From Tamarix chinensis (taxonomy: Eukaryota > Streptophyta > Magnoliopsida > Caryophyllales > Tamaricaceae): DNA of 64,000 nucleotides. Positions within the stretch are counted from its first letter, which is position 1. The number at the start of each line of letters is the position of its first letter. Shown piece after piece: positions 1 to 12,247 of this stretch. The position numbers and the translations under genes were made by a program. Location: contig CM060171.1 in assembly GCA_030549775.1 (NCBI GenBank), positions 58,276,360 through 58,340,359 of the forward strand. Direction: 5' to 3'. The notes under the pieces were generated by a model. It had not been told where the DNA came from and searched no databases. It worked only from the letters and a program-made list of their open reading frames with translations.

Positions 1-129
1 CCAAAACATTCAAACACCCAAATAACTCTTCTACTTCCTCCCTTACATCCCAAATCAACTTTTCACACGTAAATTTCACTTCCATGCAAACACTAATCTT
101 TCCATGCAAACCTTCGAATCTTTTTCATG

Positions 130-750
130 TAAACCCTAAAATTCCACGTGAAACCCTAAATTCAACCGTGCAAACCCTAATACCACCATACAACTATAAT
201 TACCACCATACAAACCTTAATATCATCATACAAACCCTAATACCAACATACGTCCATTAATACCACCAGGTAAACCCTAAATTCCGTCATATTAAACCCT
301 AAGCTCAAACCATATAAGACCCAAGGATTTGTCCATACCAACCCTAAATTCAAACCATAGAGATTCTTCCATGCCAAACCATAAAGATTCTTCCACATAA
401 AATCATAAATTAGAATCTCCTAAGGAAAACTATAAATTGAATTCCCCCAAGCAAATCATAAATTGAATTCCCCCATATAATATCATAAATTACATTATCC
501 CAAATAACATCATGAATTAGATTCTCCCAAATAAATTATAAATTAACTCTCCCAATCAAATCATAACTTAAATTCTCCCTTATAATATTATAAATTAAAT
601 TCTCCCAAATAACATCATAAACTCAATTCTCCCAAACAAATTATAAATTAACTCTCCCAATCAAATCATAACTTAAATTCTCCCATATAATATTATAAAT
701 TACATTCTCCCACATAACATCATAAACTAGATTATTCCTTATAAAACCAT
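130..750 (-). repeat. Minisatellites inside the L1 LTR
   Basis: Two degenerate tandem repeats adjoin. From about 130 to 300 units of about 20-22 bp carry AAACCCTAA (telo-box-like) cores with CATACAA spacers. From about 400 to 750 units of about 27-30 bp read roughly AATTCTCCCATATAATAT then CATAAATTA. The same two arrays occur in inverse orientation at 59370-59945 in the complete L1 copy, so they belong to the LTR. Confidence 0.7.
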
Positions 751-1342
751 AAAATTTAGGTCAACTCACTTCCCTTAGTCAACTTCTTTCCCCATCCTCC
801 TTTTTCATCCTTTCTCTCACACAACCACATCGACATCCTCTCATGCATGTCTTATAGGGACACAACACAAATTATCATACATAAATAATACAAATGCCAT
901 ACAAAACATACTTCAATTCCAAGTCATACCACATATAAAATATTTAATTATAATAAACACTACATGCGAAACACATAATATACATAAGCACATAAAAGGC
1001 CTTAGCACTCCTTACCTAAAACGACACCGGTCTTGGAGCACGCTCCTATGCCTCCTTAGGGTTTTGACTAGTTTTACCTATTTTGAGAGAAAAGCTAAAA
1101 TTAGACTCACTCCTATCAAAATAATAATAAACACTAATGTAATATAAGACTAGGCTCTTGGATAAACTAACAATAACAAAAGTACAAAAATAATATCAAT
1201 ATTAATATTACTAAGATTAATAAAAATAGTAGAAATAATAATAAAAAGGCATTACTCAAAAATAAAGTGAAATAAGGGCTTCGGACCCTTTACCAAAATA
1301 ATACTAAAAAGATTATTTGTAAATTACATAACCAAATTCAGA

Positions 1343-1375
<33 letters not shown>

Positions 1376-1391
1376 TAATAATAATAATAAT
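1343..1391. repeat. AAT microsatellite in the L1 LTR
   Basis: A run of about sixteen AAT units with one slip. It lies in a wider TAA-rich zone (about 1130-1690) that corresponds to the ATT-rich zone at 58330-58960 in the opposite-strand copy. Confidence 0.85.
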
Positions 1392-2363
1392 AGTAAAATT
1401 AATAACAACACTAATGTTAAAATATTTGTATTAATAATGATGGAATAAGAATAAGGAAAATTCGAAATAGAAAATAATAATAATTATTATGCTTATAAAA
1501 TTTTAATATTAATAATAGTAAATATAGAATTAATAAGAAGAATAATAATAAAATCGAATTAAAATATATTAGGCTTCAGCCCTCTACATAAATAATAATA
1601 AAAATATTAACACTAATAACAATAATAATGCATATTAAAATATAAATATTAAGAATAATAATAATAGTATTTATATGTAAATAATTGAAATAAAATAATT
1701 TAAGGGTTATAAAAATAGGGAAAATAGCTGAGAGGGTCTAGGGTTCAACCAAATGTCGGTGGGGATAGGCGGCACCGGCGGTGGCGCACGGAGGTGGCGG
1801 CGGTGGCCGGAAAGAGGAAAGAAAGAGGGGAAAGTTGCATGCTAGGAATAATATAGGAAGAATTAAGATGGGAGCTGGGTTGTTTTGAGTTCCCTAGAAG
1901 GAGAGGGATAGAATGAAGGTGGCGGCACAGCCAAAGGTGGCGGCGCACGGCGGCGGCAGTGGTGGCCGAATGGAGGAGAAGAAGGAAGAGAAAGGATGAG
2001 AGGGAGAAAAAGGAAACTAAAGGTATGGGAAGGTAGGGAAGGGTTTGCAGAACATTTTGGAAGGTGAAAGAAGTGGCTTTAGTGGCGGAGGCGGTGGCTA
2101 ATGGCGGTGCCAAGGTGGCGGAGGCAGAAAACAGGGTTGATCGGGAAGAGAAATTCGTACAGCTGGGGCGGCTTGTGCAGGAAGAATCGAAGGTTGTGGT
2201 AGATTTGGTTAGCTAGAGGGAAGTGTAAGGATGATACGGGTGGCCAAAACGGGCGGCGAAGTTGGCCGTAGACGGAGAACGAGGCGTCTGAAGTGGCGAC
2301 GGTGGCAAGGTCAGGATTCTGGGTTGGGAGATCAAGAGCTCGATACAGAGCTGCTTACGAGGG

Positions 2364-2371
2364 TATTTATA
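2364..2371 (-). promoter_or_regulatory. TATA box of L1 LTR copy 1
   Basis: TATTTATA on the plus strand reads TATAAATA on the LTR sense strand. It sits at the same place as the TATAAATA at 57663-57670 in the complete copy, just upstream of the CT-rich leader. This is the likely Pol II core promoter of the element. Confidence 0.6.
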
Positions 2372-3378
2372 GTCTTAGAAGGGAGGATAGGGTTCTTTGG
2401 GTCGGCTAGTAGGTAAGGAAGGTAGGGTTCCGGTCGCCGGTGGCGTGGGTTGGCCGGCGACAGCAAAACGGGCATGGGTGTGCGCAGGAGAGAGAGAGAG
2501 AGGATGGCTCGAGAAGAGGGAGATTTGGTTGGGTCAAGAGGGTCGGTGATTCAAGGGGAAGAAATAGGAATAAAAATCGTCGGTCAAAACGACCGTAATT
2601 GGCGGCAAAAAACCAGGGGTGAGCGGCGGACGTTACAAGTGCAGGGCGGCGTCAGGGCTGGCAGGCGCGAAGGAGGAAGAAGAAAGGGGAAAGCCGGGCG
2701 GTTCGGGAAAAAGAGAAGAAAAGAAAGGGAGGCAGACTGGGGTGGTCGGCATCGAAGGTTACTTAAACAAAACGCGGAGTTCAGAGCGTATAAGTAGACA
2801 AAACGCAGCGCTGATAAGGACAACAGAAGGGCGACGGCCGCGCGGCGCGGGGTGGACCGAAGGAAGAGAAAAGGAGAAGACTGGGCCGCCGGGCTGGCCC
2901 AGTTCGGGGAGAAGAAGGAAAAGAAAAAGAAAAGAAGAAGAAAAGGAAAAAGAAAAAGAAAAGGAAAAAAGAAAAAGGGATAAATAAAAATAGTGGGTTG
3001 GCTCAATTAAATTAATTAGAATATTTGGGATATATAAAAATGATAGTTTTTAAATTAAATAATATTATTTAAATCCCTTTTTAGGCTAAATTAGGACTTT
3101 TAAAAGATTTTCCATAATTTCCATTTTAATTAGTAAAACACACTAAATTTCTCCAATTAATTTATTTATAAAATTATTATTAATTTAAAACTATTTTCTC
3201 ATTCTTATTTTAAATAAAATAATTTATTTAATTAATTCCTAAATTAAAATATTTAACTAGTTAAAATACCCAAATTCCTCCTAATTAATTCAATTTAAAA
3301 ATAATTTATTTAAATAATTCTTATAATAAATATCCTTTAATTGTAGTTTATAAAATTAGAAATTTTCGGGGCATTTCA

Positions 3379-3978
3379 ATGCTAGGAACAAAGCTTCTAT
3401 TTAGCATGTCACATCATCCTCAAATGGATGGACGAACCGAATTTAGTAATAGAACTTTGGTTAATTGCTAAGGGGATTGGTGAGTAAGAGTACTAAGTAT
3501 TGGGGTGTCAATTTAGCACATGCGGAGTTTGATTACAATCTAAGTCCTTCTACTATAACACTCTCTAGTCCATTCGAGATAGTATATGGTACTAACCCTT
3601 ATGTGCCGATTGATATGGTGCCATTGAATAAGGGTGAAGTGAAGAGTTAAGACGCACAAGGGAGAGTGGATTTCTTCCAAAAAAATGAGTCAAAAAATCA
3701 AGCACAATATTGATAAGGTATATGAAGTGTACAAGACATGAGGAAACAAGAATAGGAGCCAACATGTTTTTCAACTAGGAGATTTGGTATGGTTACACTT
3801 GAGGAATGAGAGATTTCCTATTCTAAGAAAACACAGGCTTATGCCAAGGGCAGATGGTCCTTTCAAAGTACTTCAAAATTTTGGAGAAAGTACTTATGAG
3901 CTCGATTTGCTAGATTCATATGGTGGGGTATTAAGGACATTCAACGTTGGAGATATTAGCCCTTATTATAAAAAATAA
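3379..3978 (+). pseudogene. Ty3/gypsy integrase C-terminal remnant
   Basis: The reading starts right after the inserted LTR with GTKLLFSMSHHPQMDGRTE, the integrase core segment that normally reads TSHHPQTDGQTE. It passes several stops and shifts, then has a clean stretch (3784-3978) with LVWLHLRNERFP, LMPRADGPFKVL and TFNVGDISPYY, the C-terminal tail typical of plant gypsy/chromovirus integrases. The upstream pol is outside the window or lost. A purine tract and an LTR follow immediately, as expected for the 3' end of the element. Many stops and frame changes mean no intact protein. The lineage cannot be fixed from this fragment. Confidence 0.85.
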
Positions 3979-4000
3979 AAATTTGAGGGAAATTTAAATC

Positions 4001-4013
4001 AAAAAGGGGAGAA
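4001..4013 (+). other. Polypurine tract of gypsy element
   Basis: AAAAAGGGGAGAA lies directly before TGATGCAGGAGCACA, the start of the 3' LTR. It sits 22 bases after the integrase stop. This is the usual plus-strand priming site. Confidence 0.75.
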
Positions 4014-4740
4014 TGATGCAGGAGCACATACTTAAGAATTGGCTTTCATAATTATGGAACCAAATATACTTCATTTGGAAAGTGTCTCCCACAAATTTGA
4101 ATACCAACAGGTGGTTATGTTGCTCAATACATAACAAACTAGCAATTATATGTCTATGTGCATGTGCATGACATGCATGGCATGGAAGGAGGGAGTAACC
4201 ATGTGTATGAGGAGTATATTGGCAGGAAGTTTTTAGCACTATTAAGTGATTTAGCTAATTTATTAATTAAGTAATAGAGTAGGGAAATAAATTTTGCATA
4301 AAGGTAGTATAATAACTTTTAGCTTAGAATATTTTAAAATATACTTTAGCTAGTGGTAGAAAGGTTATATTATTCATAAATTTCAAGCATATAGCATGTA
4401 ATATGATTATGAAGAGTTGAATTTGAATATCAACATTGAATGAATTCTGTGTGAGTTCAAGCTCCAACAAATCGAATCTGTGTGAACGGTTTGGCTTATA
4501 AGTTTTAATCTCTTTATCTGTGTTAATTAGAGATTAATCCATGTATTTTCTACTATTCTTGATCCATATTTTCTTGCCCAAATTACAATCAAATTCCTAC
4601 TCTATTTTGTGGTTAAACCAAACCCTAAATTGGTATACCAAAATAAAAATCCTAAAACATTCATTTGAAACCCTAACCATCGCTTTTCAATGTATATGAG
4701 CATATACTGAGGACCGAAGGAGAGGAGAAGAGCCAGGCAA
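4014..4740 (+). mobile_element. Gypsy LTR (family G), 3' LTR, probably truncated at its end
   Basis: It starts TGATGCAGGAGCACA after the polypurine tract. It is collinear with two minus-strand copies in this window (21431-22415 and 10981-11999): shared blocks include the CTTTCATAATTATGGAACCAA region, the ATGCATG-rich stretch and GTGTTAATTAGAGATTAAT. The other copies end in a TACACA-type terminus that is not seen here, so the right end (about 4740) is approximate and probably lost. Confidence 0.7.
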
Positions 4741-4744
4741 TAAC

Positions 4745-5097
4745 TAACGAGTAAGAATCTAATTTTTTTTAATGAACTAGAAGTTTTATAGACGTCTTTG
4801 AGGGACTTCCCCATTAAATACTTCAAATGCATGTTCAAAATAAGACACCACATCAACTTTTTCATCCTTTTCTTAATGCACGTGTCCTACACATGTTTTC
4901 TTTATCCTTATAACTCATATACATTACACTATTACTTCTACCATCAAGAAATAAGAGAAAATATTATTAAGTTATATTAAATTATGGACAAACCTTATAT
5001 CTAATTTAGTTTGTGGAATACTTTATGGTTAATATATTAAAACATTTTATATTTATAAATTATAATAGTAATGCTTAAAACTAAAAACATACTAACA
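4745..5097 (-). mobile_element. 3' LTR of the decayed minus-strand copia element
   Basis: On the minus strand a purine tract (AAGTGGGAGAA, complement of about 5098-5108) precedes TGTTAGTATG, a copia-like LTR start at 5097. The LTR belongs downstream of the minus-strand copia RNase H remnant at 10295-10980; the Tork-like copia at 5274-10294 now separates them. The far end (about 4745) is uncertain. Confidence 0.5.
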
Positions 5098-5273
5098 TTC
5101 TCCCACTTATCCATATAAATTATTTTCTTATCATGACCTTCTTATGCTAATACAAACATTATGATGAAACTAATAGAATAATCATGGTGAAAATCTCTCA
5201 ACATTTTAAAAGTTGCCTTTCATGTTTCACAAAAGACTAAATTCACCCATAATTTAAACTATATGAATAAACC

Positions 5274-5820
5274 TATGAGAATTAATTGGTTATTTGAACA
5301 CAACATAACACTATGTCGGTTCATGATTATGTTTGAGAAGTTTGGAGTAATTTAGAGTTATGTTTGGGAAACATTGGGGGTGTTGTGTTACAAAAACCAT
5401 GTTTCTCTGACGAACATTTTATGTGTTTTTTGGGTAAAGGTCAAAAGTAAAGAAATAAACACAAGAGTCCCATGTTTCCAAAATACGTACCATGTTTTTT
5501 GTTATTTTTGTAACATATTATTTTACTCCATAGGGACCTTTCCTTTTATAAAAAGAGACATGTTGAAACCTTAGCCTTCGAGATTTATGTGTTCCAACTT
5601 CTTTTTATTCTCCATAGGATTCTCCCTTCAAAGAGAATTGTTGATTTGTATAACTAAATGATTGATTGCTTTAACCATATTGTAATTACACGAAAGCATG
5701 AATACGATCTCTACTTTTTTCCTGAATTGTTCTATTTAGTGTGTGAATTCTCAATTGTGCATAATATTGTCAATATCAATTTGGTGTGCATATCTATAAA
5801 TCCACACTATTACTACAACA
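5274..5820 (+). repeat. 5' LTR of Tork-like copia
   Basis: It pairs with 9744-10294. Shared blocks include TTGAACACA..CATAACA, GGAGAAGTTTGG-like text, GAGACATGTTGAAACC-like text, GTGTGAATTCTC and CATAAT.TTGT. The expected TG start is mutated to TATGAGA here, while the 3' LTR keeps TGTGAGA. The end is ACTACAACA. Confidence 0.85.
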
Positions 5821-5823
5821 ATT

Positions 5824-5835
5824 TGGTATCAAAGT
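5824..5835 (+). other. tRNA primer binding site (initiator Met type)
   Basis: TGGTATCAAAGT follows the 5' LTR by three bases and matches the plant initiator-Met primer site (TGGTATCAGAGC) at most positions. Confidence 0.75.
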
Positions 5836-5929
5836 TGCATTGTTTAAGAGATCTAGTTATTTAGATAGGTAAAAGATTTGATATTCAGAAGATTAATCGA
5901 TTATTCAATTTTTGTCTACAAAAATTGAA

Positions 5930-8900
5930 TATGAGGATGATTTTAATTCAAAATTCCTTGGAAAAAGATCTATTCTGTTATTCAAAGAAGCTAGAATCAA
6001 TAAAGGATAAGATATTTAAAGAAATAGATCTGACAACCCTCTTCACCATACAATTATGTTTGTCAAATGAAATATTGTGAGAAGTGGCAAAAGAATCAAT
6101 GATGGCTACCTTGTGGTTGAAGGTGGATTCATTGTACATGCAAATGTTGGTAGCAAATCGGATACTATTGAAAAGTAGGATTCATGACCTAAAACTTGGT
6201 GAGGGTCAATCTTTAAAAAGTCATTTGGATGAATTTGAGTCTATTGTTATGGATTTACATAATTTAGATTTTAAATTAGAGGATGAATAATTGGCTATTA
6301 TATTTTTATGTTATTTTCCTGTAAGTTTTAAACAAATTTCTTCAGATAGTTTTGTATGGGATGGATGAATTAGTCATTGAAGATGTGAAGTCTGCTCTGC
6401 TACATCACGAGTTGATTGATAGTTAGTTGACTGCTAGACATACTTTTAGGGACTTACAAAGTGAGAGATTGGTAGGAAAGGGAGGCAATAAGAGTGGGGG
6501 TCTGGTAATCATAAGTCTTGATCTAATTTGAAGAGTTGGTAGAAGAATCTAACATGCTATAGTGTCAAAATAAGGGGAATTTTAGGAAGTTTTATCCTAA
6601 CATGAAGCCTTGTGCTATGTCTGGGGGTCAAAGGATGTTGTAGAAGTTGCCGACAATGATATTGATGGATATGTGTTATCGACCACTGATAGAAAAATAT
6701 AGATTCTAGGTGCTCATACCATATAATTCCTAATCGTAGTTGGTTTCAGATGTCTATGGTGACTCATGGTGAAATTGTCTTGATAAAAATGATGATGCTT
6801 GCAATGTTGGTGGGAATAGGATAGTTAAGGTGAGGATACATGATGGTGTGCTCAGGACACTGTCCAATGTAAGACACATTCTAGATATGACCAATAACCT
6901 CATCTCCTTGAGTTCCATGGATTTTTATGGGTACCAATGTGTTATTAAGGACAATACCCTAAGAGTAACAAAAGGGGCTTTGGTGAAGATGAAATGGAAG
7001 CGGGTTAGGACACTCTATAAGTTGGTGGATTCTATTGTTGTGGGGACAACTACTGTGACATCATTGAGTTTTTCAGATTATGATGTTACAAGACTTTACT
7101 ACTTGAGAATAGGACACATAAGTGTCAAGTGTCTTATTGAGCTCTCTAAGGGGGCTTTCCAGATGGATAGAGTACAATTATTATGAACTTCTATGAGAAC
7201 TAGGTCTTTGGCAAGTAGAAGAAGGTCAGATTTTCTACAGCAAAATATAGTACATAAAGGCCTCTTGAGTATATCCATAAAGACTTTTAGGGTCCGGTAA
7301 GAGTGGTTTCCAAAGGGTGTAAGTGGTACTTGCTCACATTCAATGATGACCTATCTAGAAAGGTTTGCGTTTATTCCTTAAAGCATAAGAATGATGTGTT
7401 TGTTGTTTTTAGATGCTAGTTGACCTTGATAGAGAAGCAGACTAGGAAGTAGCTTAAGTGTCTTAGGATTGATAATGGTCTTAATTTTGTTGAGTATAGT
7501 CTCATAAAATTTGGCTAAGATGATGGGATACAAAGATACCGCACCTATGTTGGAAGACCACAGTAGAAGGGTTTGTTGAGTGAATGAAAAAAATTCTATT
7601 AGATAAAGATCAATGTATGTTATCACTAGGAGGGCTAGGTAAAGACTTTTAGGGTGAGGTGGTTCAAATGGAAACATACTTGGTGAACAAATCACTAAAT
7701 TGGTCCATTAATTTAAGCATACAGGAGCATTTGTGATCTGGTAAGCTAAATAATTATTTTGATTTGTATATCTTTTGTCATCTAGCTTAAGCTTATGTAA
7801 ATAATGGTGAACTTGAGCCTAGAGAAAAGAAGTTTATCTTTATTATTTTTACATCTTGAGTGAAGGGCTACAAGTTATTGGACCCACTTGCATCCAAGTG
7901 TTTGACCAGCAGAGATGTTACCATTAATGAGTCCATATTCCTTAAGAGACAGCGTCTTATGATGGTATCACTAAGGAGGTGGAGTAGGGGAGTGCTTCAG
8001 TCTAGGTGGAGGTTAAGGTTGAGATTTAGATGGGTGACAGAGACCCTTCTAATATACCCAATATTCCTAAAGTGGGTGGATCCACGAAATAGGTGGAGCA
8101 AAAAGGCATTACTCTAGGCAGAGGTCAAAGGATTGTCAAGTCCCGGTTAGGTATGGTTATGAAGAATAGTTTGGCTATGCTTTATCTAGTGCTAACACAG
8201 TAGTTGATGTGCATAATCCCGCATCATTATCAAAGGTTTTTGAGAATATTAACTCCGCTGAATGGTGTGCTACTATGGAGGAGGATATGGAGTCCTTATT
8301 GAAGAATCATACAAGGGAACATAGGAAGAAACCTAGGAATAAAAATATTGTTGATTCAAATGGGTGTGAAAGTTAAAATAGGGAGCTCTAGAGGTTGAGA
8401 GACTGAGGTATAAGGCTCCTCTAATTGTGCATGTATTCAGTTTAATTCCAAGCGTGGACCATAACGAGGTATTTTCTACTATTGTTAGACATACTTCTAT
8501 TCATAACATACTTGTGTTTGTGGCTATAAGTGACTTTGAGTTGGAACAATTCGATGTAAAAACTAAATTTTTGCATGGTGAGCTTGAGGAGGAGATGTAT
8601 ATAAGACAACCCGATAGGTTTGTGGTTAAGGGGATGCGTGACAATTTGTGCCTATTGTAGTGGTCAATGTACAACTTGAAGCGATCTTCTAGAAAGTGGT
8701 ATAAACAATTTGATTAGTGTATCCTTAAGCATGGTTTGTTTAGGAGTGAGTATAATGGATGTGTGTACTAAAAGGAGATGGAGAGTGACCCTTTTGTGTA
8801 TCTTTTGCTATATGTTGGTGATTTGCTTGTTATAGAAAAAAGATATGTTTGATGTTGATAAGTTGAAGGCAATGCTAAAGAATGAGTTTGGGATGAAATA

Positions 8901-9640
8901 TCTTGGAGATGGGAAGAGGATTCTTGGTATGGAGATCATTAGAAATCATGAGCAGAAACGTTTGTACTTATCATAAGAGTCCTATGTGAATAAGGTGCTA
9001 GAGATATTTCATTTGATGGATGCCAATATTGTTAGCACTCCATTAGCTAACCACTTTAGATAGTCTACTATAGATTATTCTAAATTCAAATGTAGTTTTG
9101 TGAGTTGATATATGGTGAATTCGAAAAAGGCTCACCAATAAGCAATAAAATAGATCCTTAGGTACTTGAAGGGAAAAACATTAGCTTTGTTGAGTATGGA
9201 AGATGAACTTATTCACTTGTTGGGTTTGTGGACTCTAATTATGGTAGAGACCTTGATAAAAGGACACCCACTACTGGATCTATTTTCTACCTTGGTGGTT
9301 TAACTATTAGTTAGAGGTCTTCCTTGAAGGATGTGATGGCCTTTTCCATTACTGAGGAAGAGTATATGGCTATGATAGAGGCTTTTTAGGAATCTGTGAG
9401 GCTTGGTGGATTAGTACGAAAGTTGGGGTTTGGTCATGGCACTCTAGTTGTTCATGGTGATAGCCTGAGTAATATATGTTTAGCAAAGAATAAAACTTAT
9501 TTTCATCATCGAATGAACCATATTTACATCAAGTATCACTTTATCCAAGTAACTGTTGTTGTAGGAAATGTTGCATGGAAAAAGTAGGTATCTTGGATTA
9601 TTTAGCTGATATGATAACAAAAACATTGTTCATGGCTAAG
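5930..9640 (+). pseudogene. Tork-like copia Gag-Pol polyprotein remnant
   Basis: Domains in order. Gag of the UBN2 type at about 6020-6350 (LWLKVDSLYMQML, LKSHLDEFESIVMDLHNLDF). Protease and pre-integrase at about 6690-7190 (HDGVLRTLSNVRHI, NNLISLSSMDFYGY, YYLRIGHISVK). Integrase core at about 7200-7690 (EYIHKDF, YLLTFNDDLSRKV, LRIDNGLNFVEY). RT at about 8210-9000 (FELEQFDVKTKFLHGELEEEMYI; the YVDD motif reads YVGD at about 8815; KNEFGMKYLGDGKRILGMEI). RNase H at about 9220-9600 (GFVDSNYG, TTGSIFYLGG, TEEEYMAM, KNKTYFHHRMNHIYIKYHFI). The frame changes often and stops are frequent. The catalytic YVDD change alone would disable reverse transcription. Confidence 0.88.
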
Positions 9641-9730
9641 TTCAAGTGTTTCTCAAACTTGATTGATGCTCATAATCCATTATGTTTTTTTGTAGAGGTT
9701 TTTAAATTTTATGCATCAGAAAAACTACAT

Positions 9731-9743
9731 TGAGGTGGAAAAT
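9731..9743 (+). other. Polypurine tract of Tork-like copia
   Basis: TGAGGTGGAAAAT directly precedes the 3' LTR start TGTGAGA. Confidence 0.65.
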
Positions 9744-10294
9744 TGTGAGATTTGATTGGGTATTTGAACACATCATAACATTGTGTTGGTTCGTGCATTT
9801 ATTGGAGAAGTTTGGTGTATTTTGGAGTTATGTGTGAGAACAATAGGGGTGTGTTATAATACACAGATAGTGTTTTCCTAAAGAAATTTATACATGTTTT
9901 TTAGGAAAATTTTGAAATTAAGGAAATAAAAATGGGGGTCCTATGTTTCTACAGTACAGACAGTGTTTTTCCTTATTTTTGAAACACATTATTTTGAGTC
10001 ATAGGATTTTTTCCTCTATGAAGGAAGACATGTTGAAACCCTAGATGTCCAGAATCGTATGTCCCCACTTCTTATTCTTCTTCTCCCTAGAATTATCCAT
10101 TCAAATAGAATTGTTGTTTTATGTAATTAAGTGATTAATTGCTTATCATATTGTTATTACAAAAGAGCACGAATAAGATCTCTAATTTTTTTCTGATTCA
10201 TTTTGTTTGGTGTGTGAATTCTCCATTGTGCATAATCTTGTTAATCTCAATTTGGTATGGATCTCCCTAAATCCATGTTATTTTTGCAATAACA
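9744..10294 (+). repeat. 3' LTR of Tork-like copia
   Basis: This is the partner of 5274-5820. It starts TGTGAGATTTGATTGG and ends GCAATAACA. The two LTRs differ at many positions, which suggests an old insertion. Confidence 0.85.
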
Positions 10295-10980
10295 TCCAAT
10301 GTTTATTCAATGTTCAATAACTTAATATGTCATTTATCTTAAAATATTATCGGTGCATATTAAATTGTAAATTATTAAAGCACAAGCTTTATTTGATATA
10401 ACCATGGTGTATTACAAAATAAACATCACATATGGACCTTAAACCCATATTATATCATGATCCTTAAATTTACCTAGTGGCTTTCCCTTAGTTAAATAAT
10501 TAATTAACATGGATACAATATTTATAAACTCAATGACCATTTTATCCTTAGAAACACAGTTCTCTATGTTCATATACTTAATGTCAATTATTATAGCATA
10601 ACTCACATTATTTTATTCTTCCTTGAGAAAAAGAGAAAAATTGAAGATCACACATAGGACTTAAAGACTCAAATATGAATTTAAGAATTAAAAATAAAAA
10701 GTACTGTATTATAATCTAAGTTTTGAAACTTCAAATAAAGAGATGGGCTCAACCTCCCTTATAGTGGCAACTTTATAATCCTTATATATCTCTTTCAACT
10801 AACATATTAATGAAATAAAATTTAGGCTTACATCAATATATGTAGCTAGCAAATTATGTATGCATCAAAATAGCCAACTACTTGAAAATAATCATCTTTA
10901 TGATACATAAACATGTGATCCCTTATAACTCTTAGATATTTTCTAGCATTATTTGCACTTACTAGTAGTTAATAGTAATA
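10295..10980 (-). pseudogene. Copia RT/RNase H C-terminus, minus strand
   Basis: Read from 10980 to 10295 on the minus strand. Fragments match the end of a copia polyprotein: ARKYLRVIRDHMFMYHKDDY and FQVVGYFDAY (start of RNase H), then IENCVSKDKMVIEFINIVSM, LTKGKPLGKFKDH and MGLRSI, the C-terminal 'DPLTKGLP..F..H...MG' signature. The rest of the element continues at 12000-13960, beyond the inserted solo LTR. Its 3' LTR is at 4745-5097, across the Tork-like insertion. Frames are broken. Confidence 0.75.
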
Positions 10981-11999
10981 TGTGTAGGAAAATGGAATTA
11001 TTGTTTGGGTGGTATTATGGTTCGGTTAGGGTTATTTAAGGGTTATGATGGTTCAAAGATGATGAATATATTATGATGATGATTTGACAAGGAGGAACTA
11101 ATGGTGATGATGCTTGAATGATGATTGTCTTGTATGCTTAGTTCATGGATAAGGGTTAGGGTTTTATGATTAGGTTTAGTTGTGGGATGAATATGATGAT
11201 GATGACTGGATTTCGAAGTTAATATGTTAAGGATTAACGTGTGATAATAATAATATTACTGTCTATTTTTTGGAAATAGGTAAAATTAAGTAAGAAGAAT
11301 AGGTTGAAGATGAATATTGAAGAAGATGATGATGGCTTAGAAGGTGATAGCTAGGGATTAAGATGGCATGGGGTATAGATGGGTTTAGAGATAGTTATTA
11401 ACCTCTAATTCACATGGACAAATAGAATAAGGGTTCAATAATAATCACTCACACATAATTGATTATAATTGAGAAGAACTCACACAAAATTAAAATAAAG
11501 AATAACTTGTATTTTCATTCAATTGGTTATACATTCCAATGTGTAACTCTAAGTCTTTTATAGCTTATTTGCATCTCTTCAATATTAAAAGATAATTTTA
11601 ATTATTTATGAATAAAAATATGACCTAATCATCCCAATGCAATGTCTTGTTCCCCACTTCAAGCACATCTTATAAGACAAATCCTATCAGATAGAATAAG
11701 ATAGAATCCCCTTGAAAAGCTACTTTATGCACTAACCAATCATAATGGAACTAATTAAAAAAATAAATAAGTAAATAACACACTAAACGAAGACTCCAAA
11801 TATGCCACTTAAGTAAACAAAAAAAAACTTATCATGCATCCTATGCATGCCATACACACGCCTCTATTACTAGTGACTTGTTTCGCAAGTTTCATCCATA
11901 ACTAGCAATGTAGTCAACTGTTTGTATTTAAATAGAAAGGGTATCCTCTCTAGATAAAGGAAAATAGGATCCATAATAATAAAAGTTAAGTATTGATCA
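10981..11999 (-). mobile_element. Solo LTR of gypsy family G, minus strand
   Basis: The left edge TGTGTAGG and the right edge GATCA correspond to the two edges of the family G LTR at 21431-22415 (TGTGTATG..CTGCATCA). Internal blocks align: CCTCTAATTCACA, ATGCATGCCATACACA, TAGTGACTTGTTT and CCATAATAATAAAAG. No internal region accompanies it, and copia coding sequence flanks it on both sides. The flanking pentamers (TAATA and TTTAT) do not match well, so the solo state is inferred from context. Confidence 0.68.
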
Positions 12000-12192
12000 T
12001 TTATACTTTTCTAACACCTTATTGCTATTTGCCTCTTGATTTTGTCATAATATCCCTAAGGATCTATCTTAACTCATCCTAATGCCAATGATATAATATG
12101 TATCACCATTTTTTTATGTTAGAATTATTTGGAAGAAAATATTTCACTTCACTAAGAATCACACTACCATAGCATTTAAGTAAACCATTATA

Positions 12193-12247
<55 letters not shown>

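Larger units (their letters stand above)
1..3378 (-). mobile_element. Long LTR (family L1), copy 1, truncated by window edge
   Basis: Read on the minus strand, this begins at 3378 with TGAAATGCCCCGAAAATT and runs collinear with the complete LTR at 56590-61526, to about the point matching 60030 in that copy. It shares with it the AT-rich start, a GC-rich block (about 1745-2900), a TATA box, an AAT-rich microsatellite zone and two minisatellites. It interrupts a gypsy integrase that resumes at 3379. Its 3' end and the target duplication lie outside the window, so it could be a solo LTR or one end of a full element. The long ORFs on either strand of the GC-rich block are low-complexity and are not treated as genes. 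Confidence 0.85.
5274..10294 (+). mobile_element. Complete but decayed Ty1/copia retrotransposon, Tork-like
   Basis: The element has two matching LTRs (547 and 551 bp), a PBS, gag, protease, integrase, RT, RNase H and a PPT in copia order. The Tork assignment rests on the Tnt1-like pre-integrase region (DGVLRTLSNVRHILDM, VTKGALVKMKW). Stops and frameshifts occur throughout, so it is not autonomous. It sits in a minus-strand copia whose remnants flank it on both sides. No convincing target duplication remains (TAAACC before, TCCAAT after). Confidence 0.88.

Noticed and set aside
1745..3006. Several ORFs over 100 residues on both strands in a GC-rich block
   Set aside because: Low-complexity Pro/Ser/Leu/Phe or Arg/Lys/Glu translations of a CT/GA-rich LTR leader. 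The same block recurs at 57000-58260 and the ORFs are not conserved in frame between copies.
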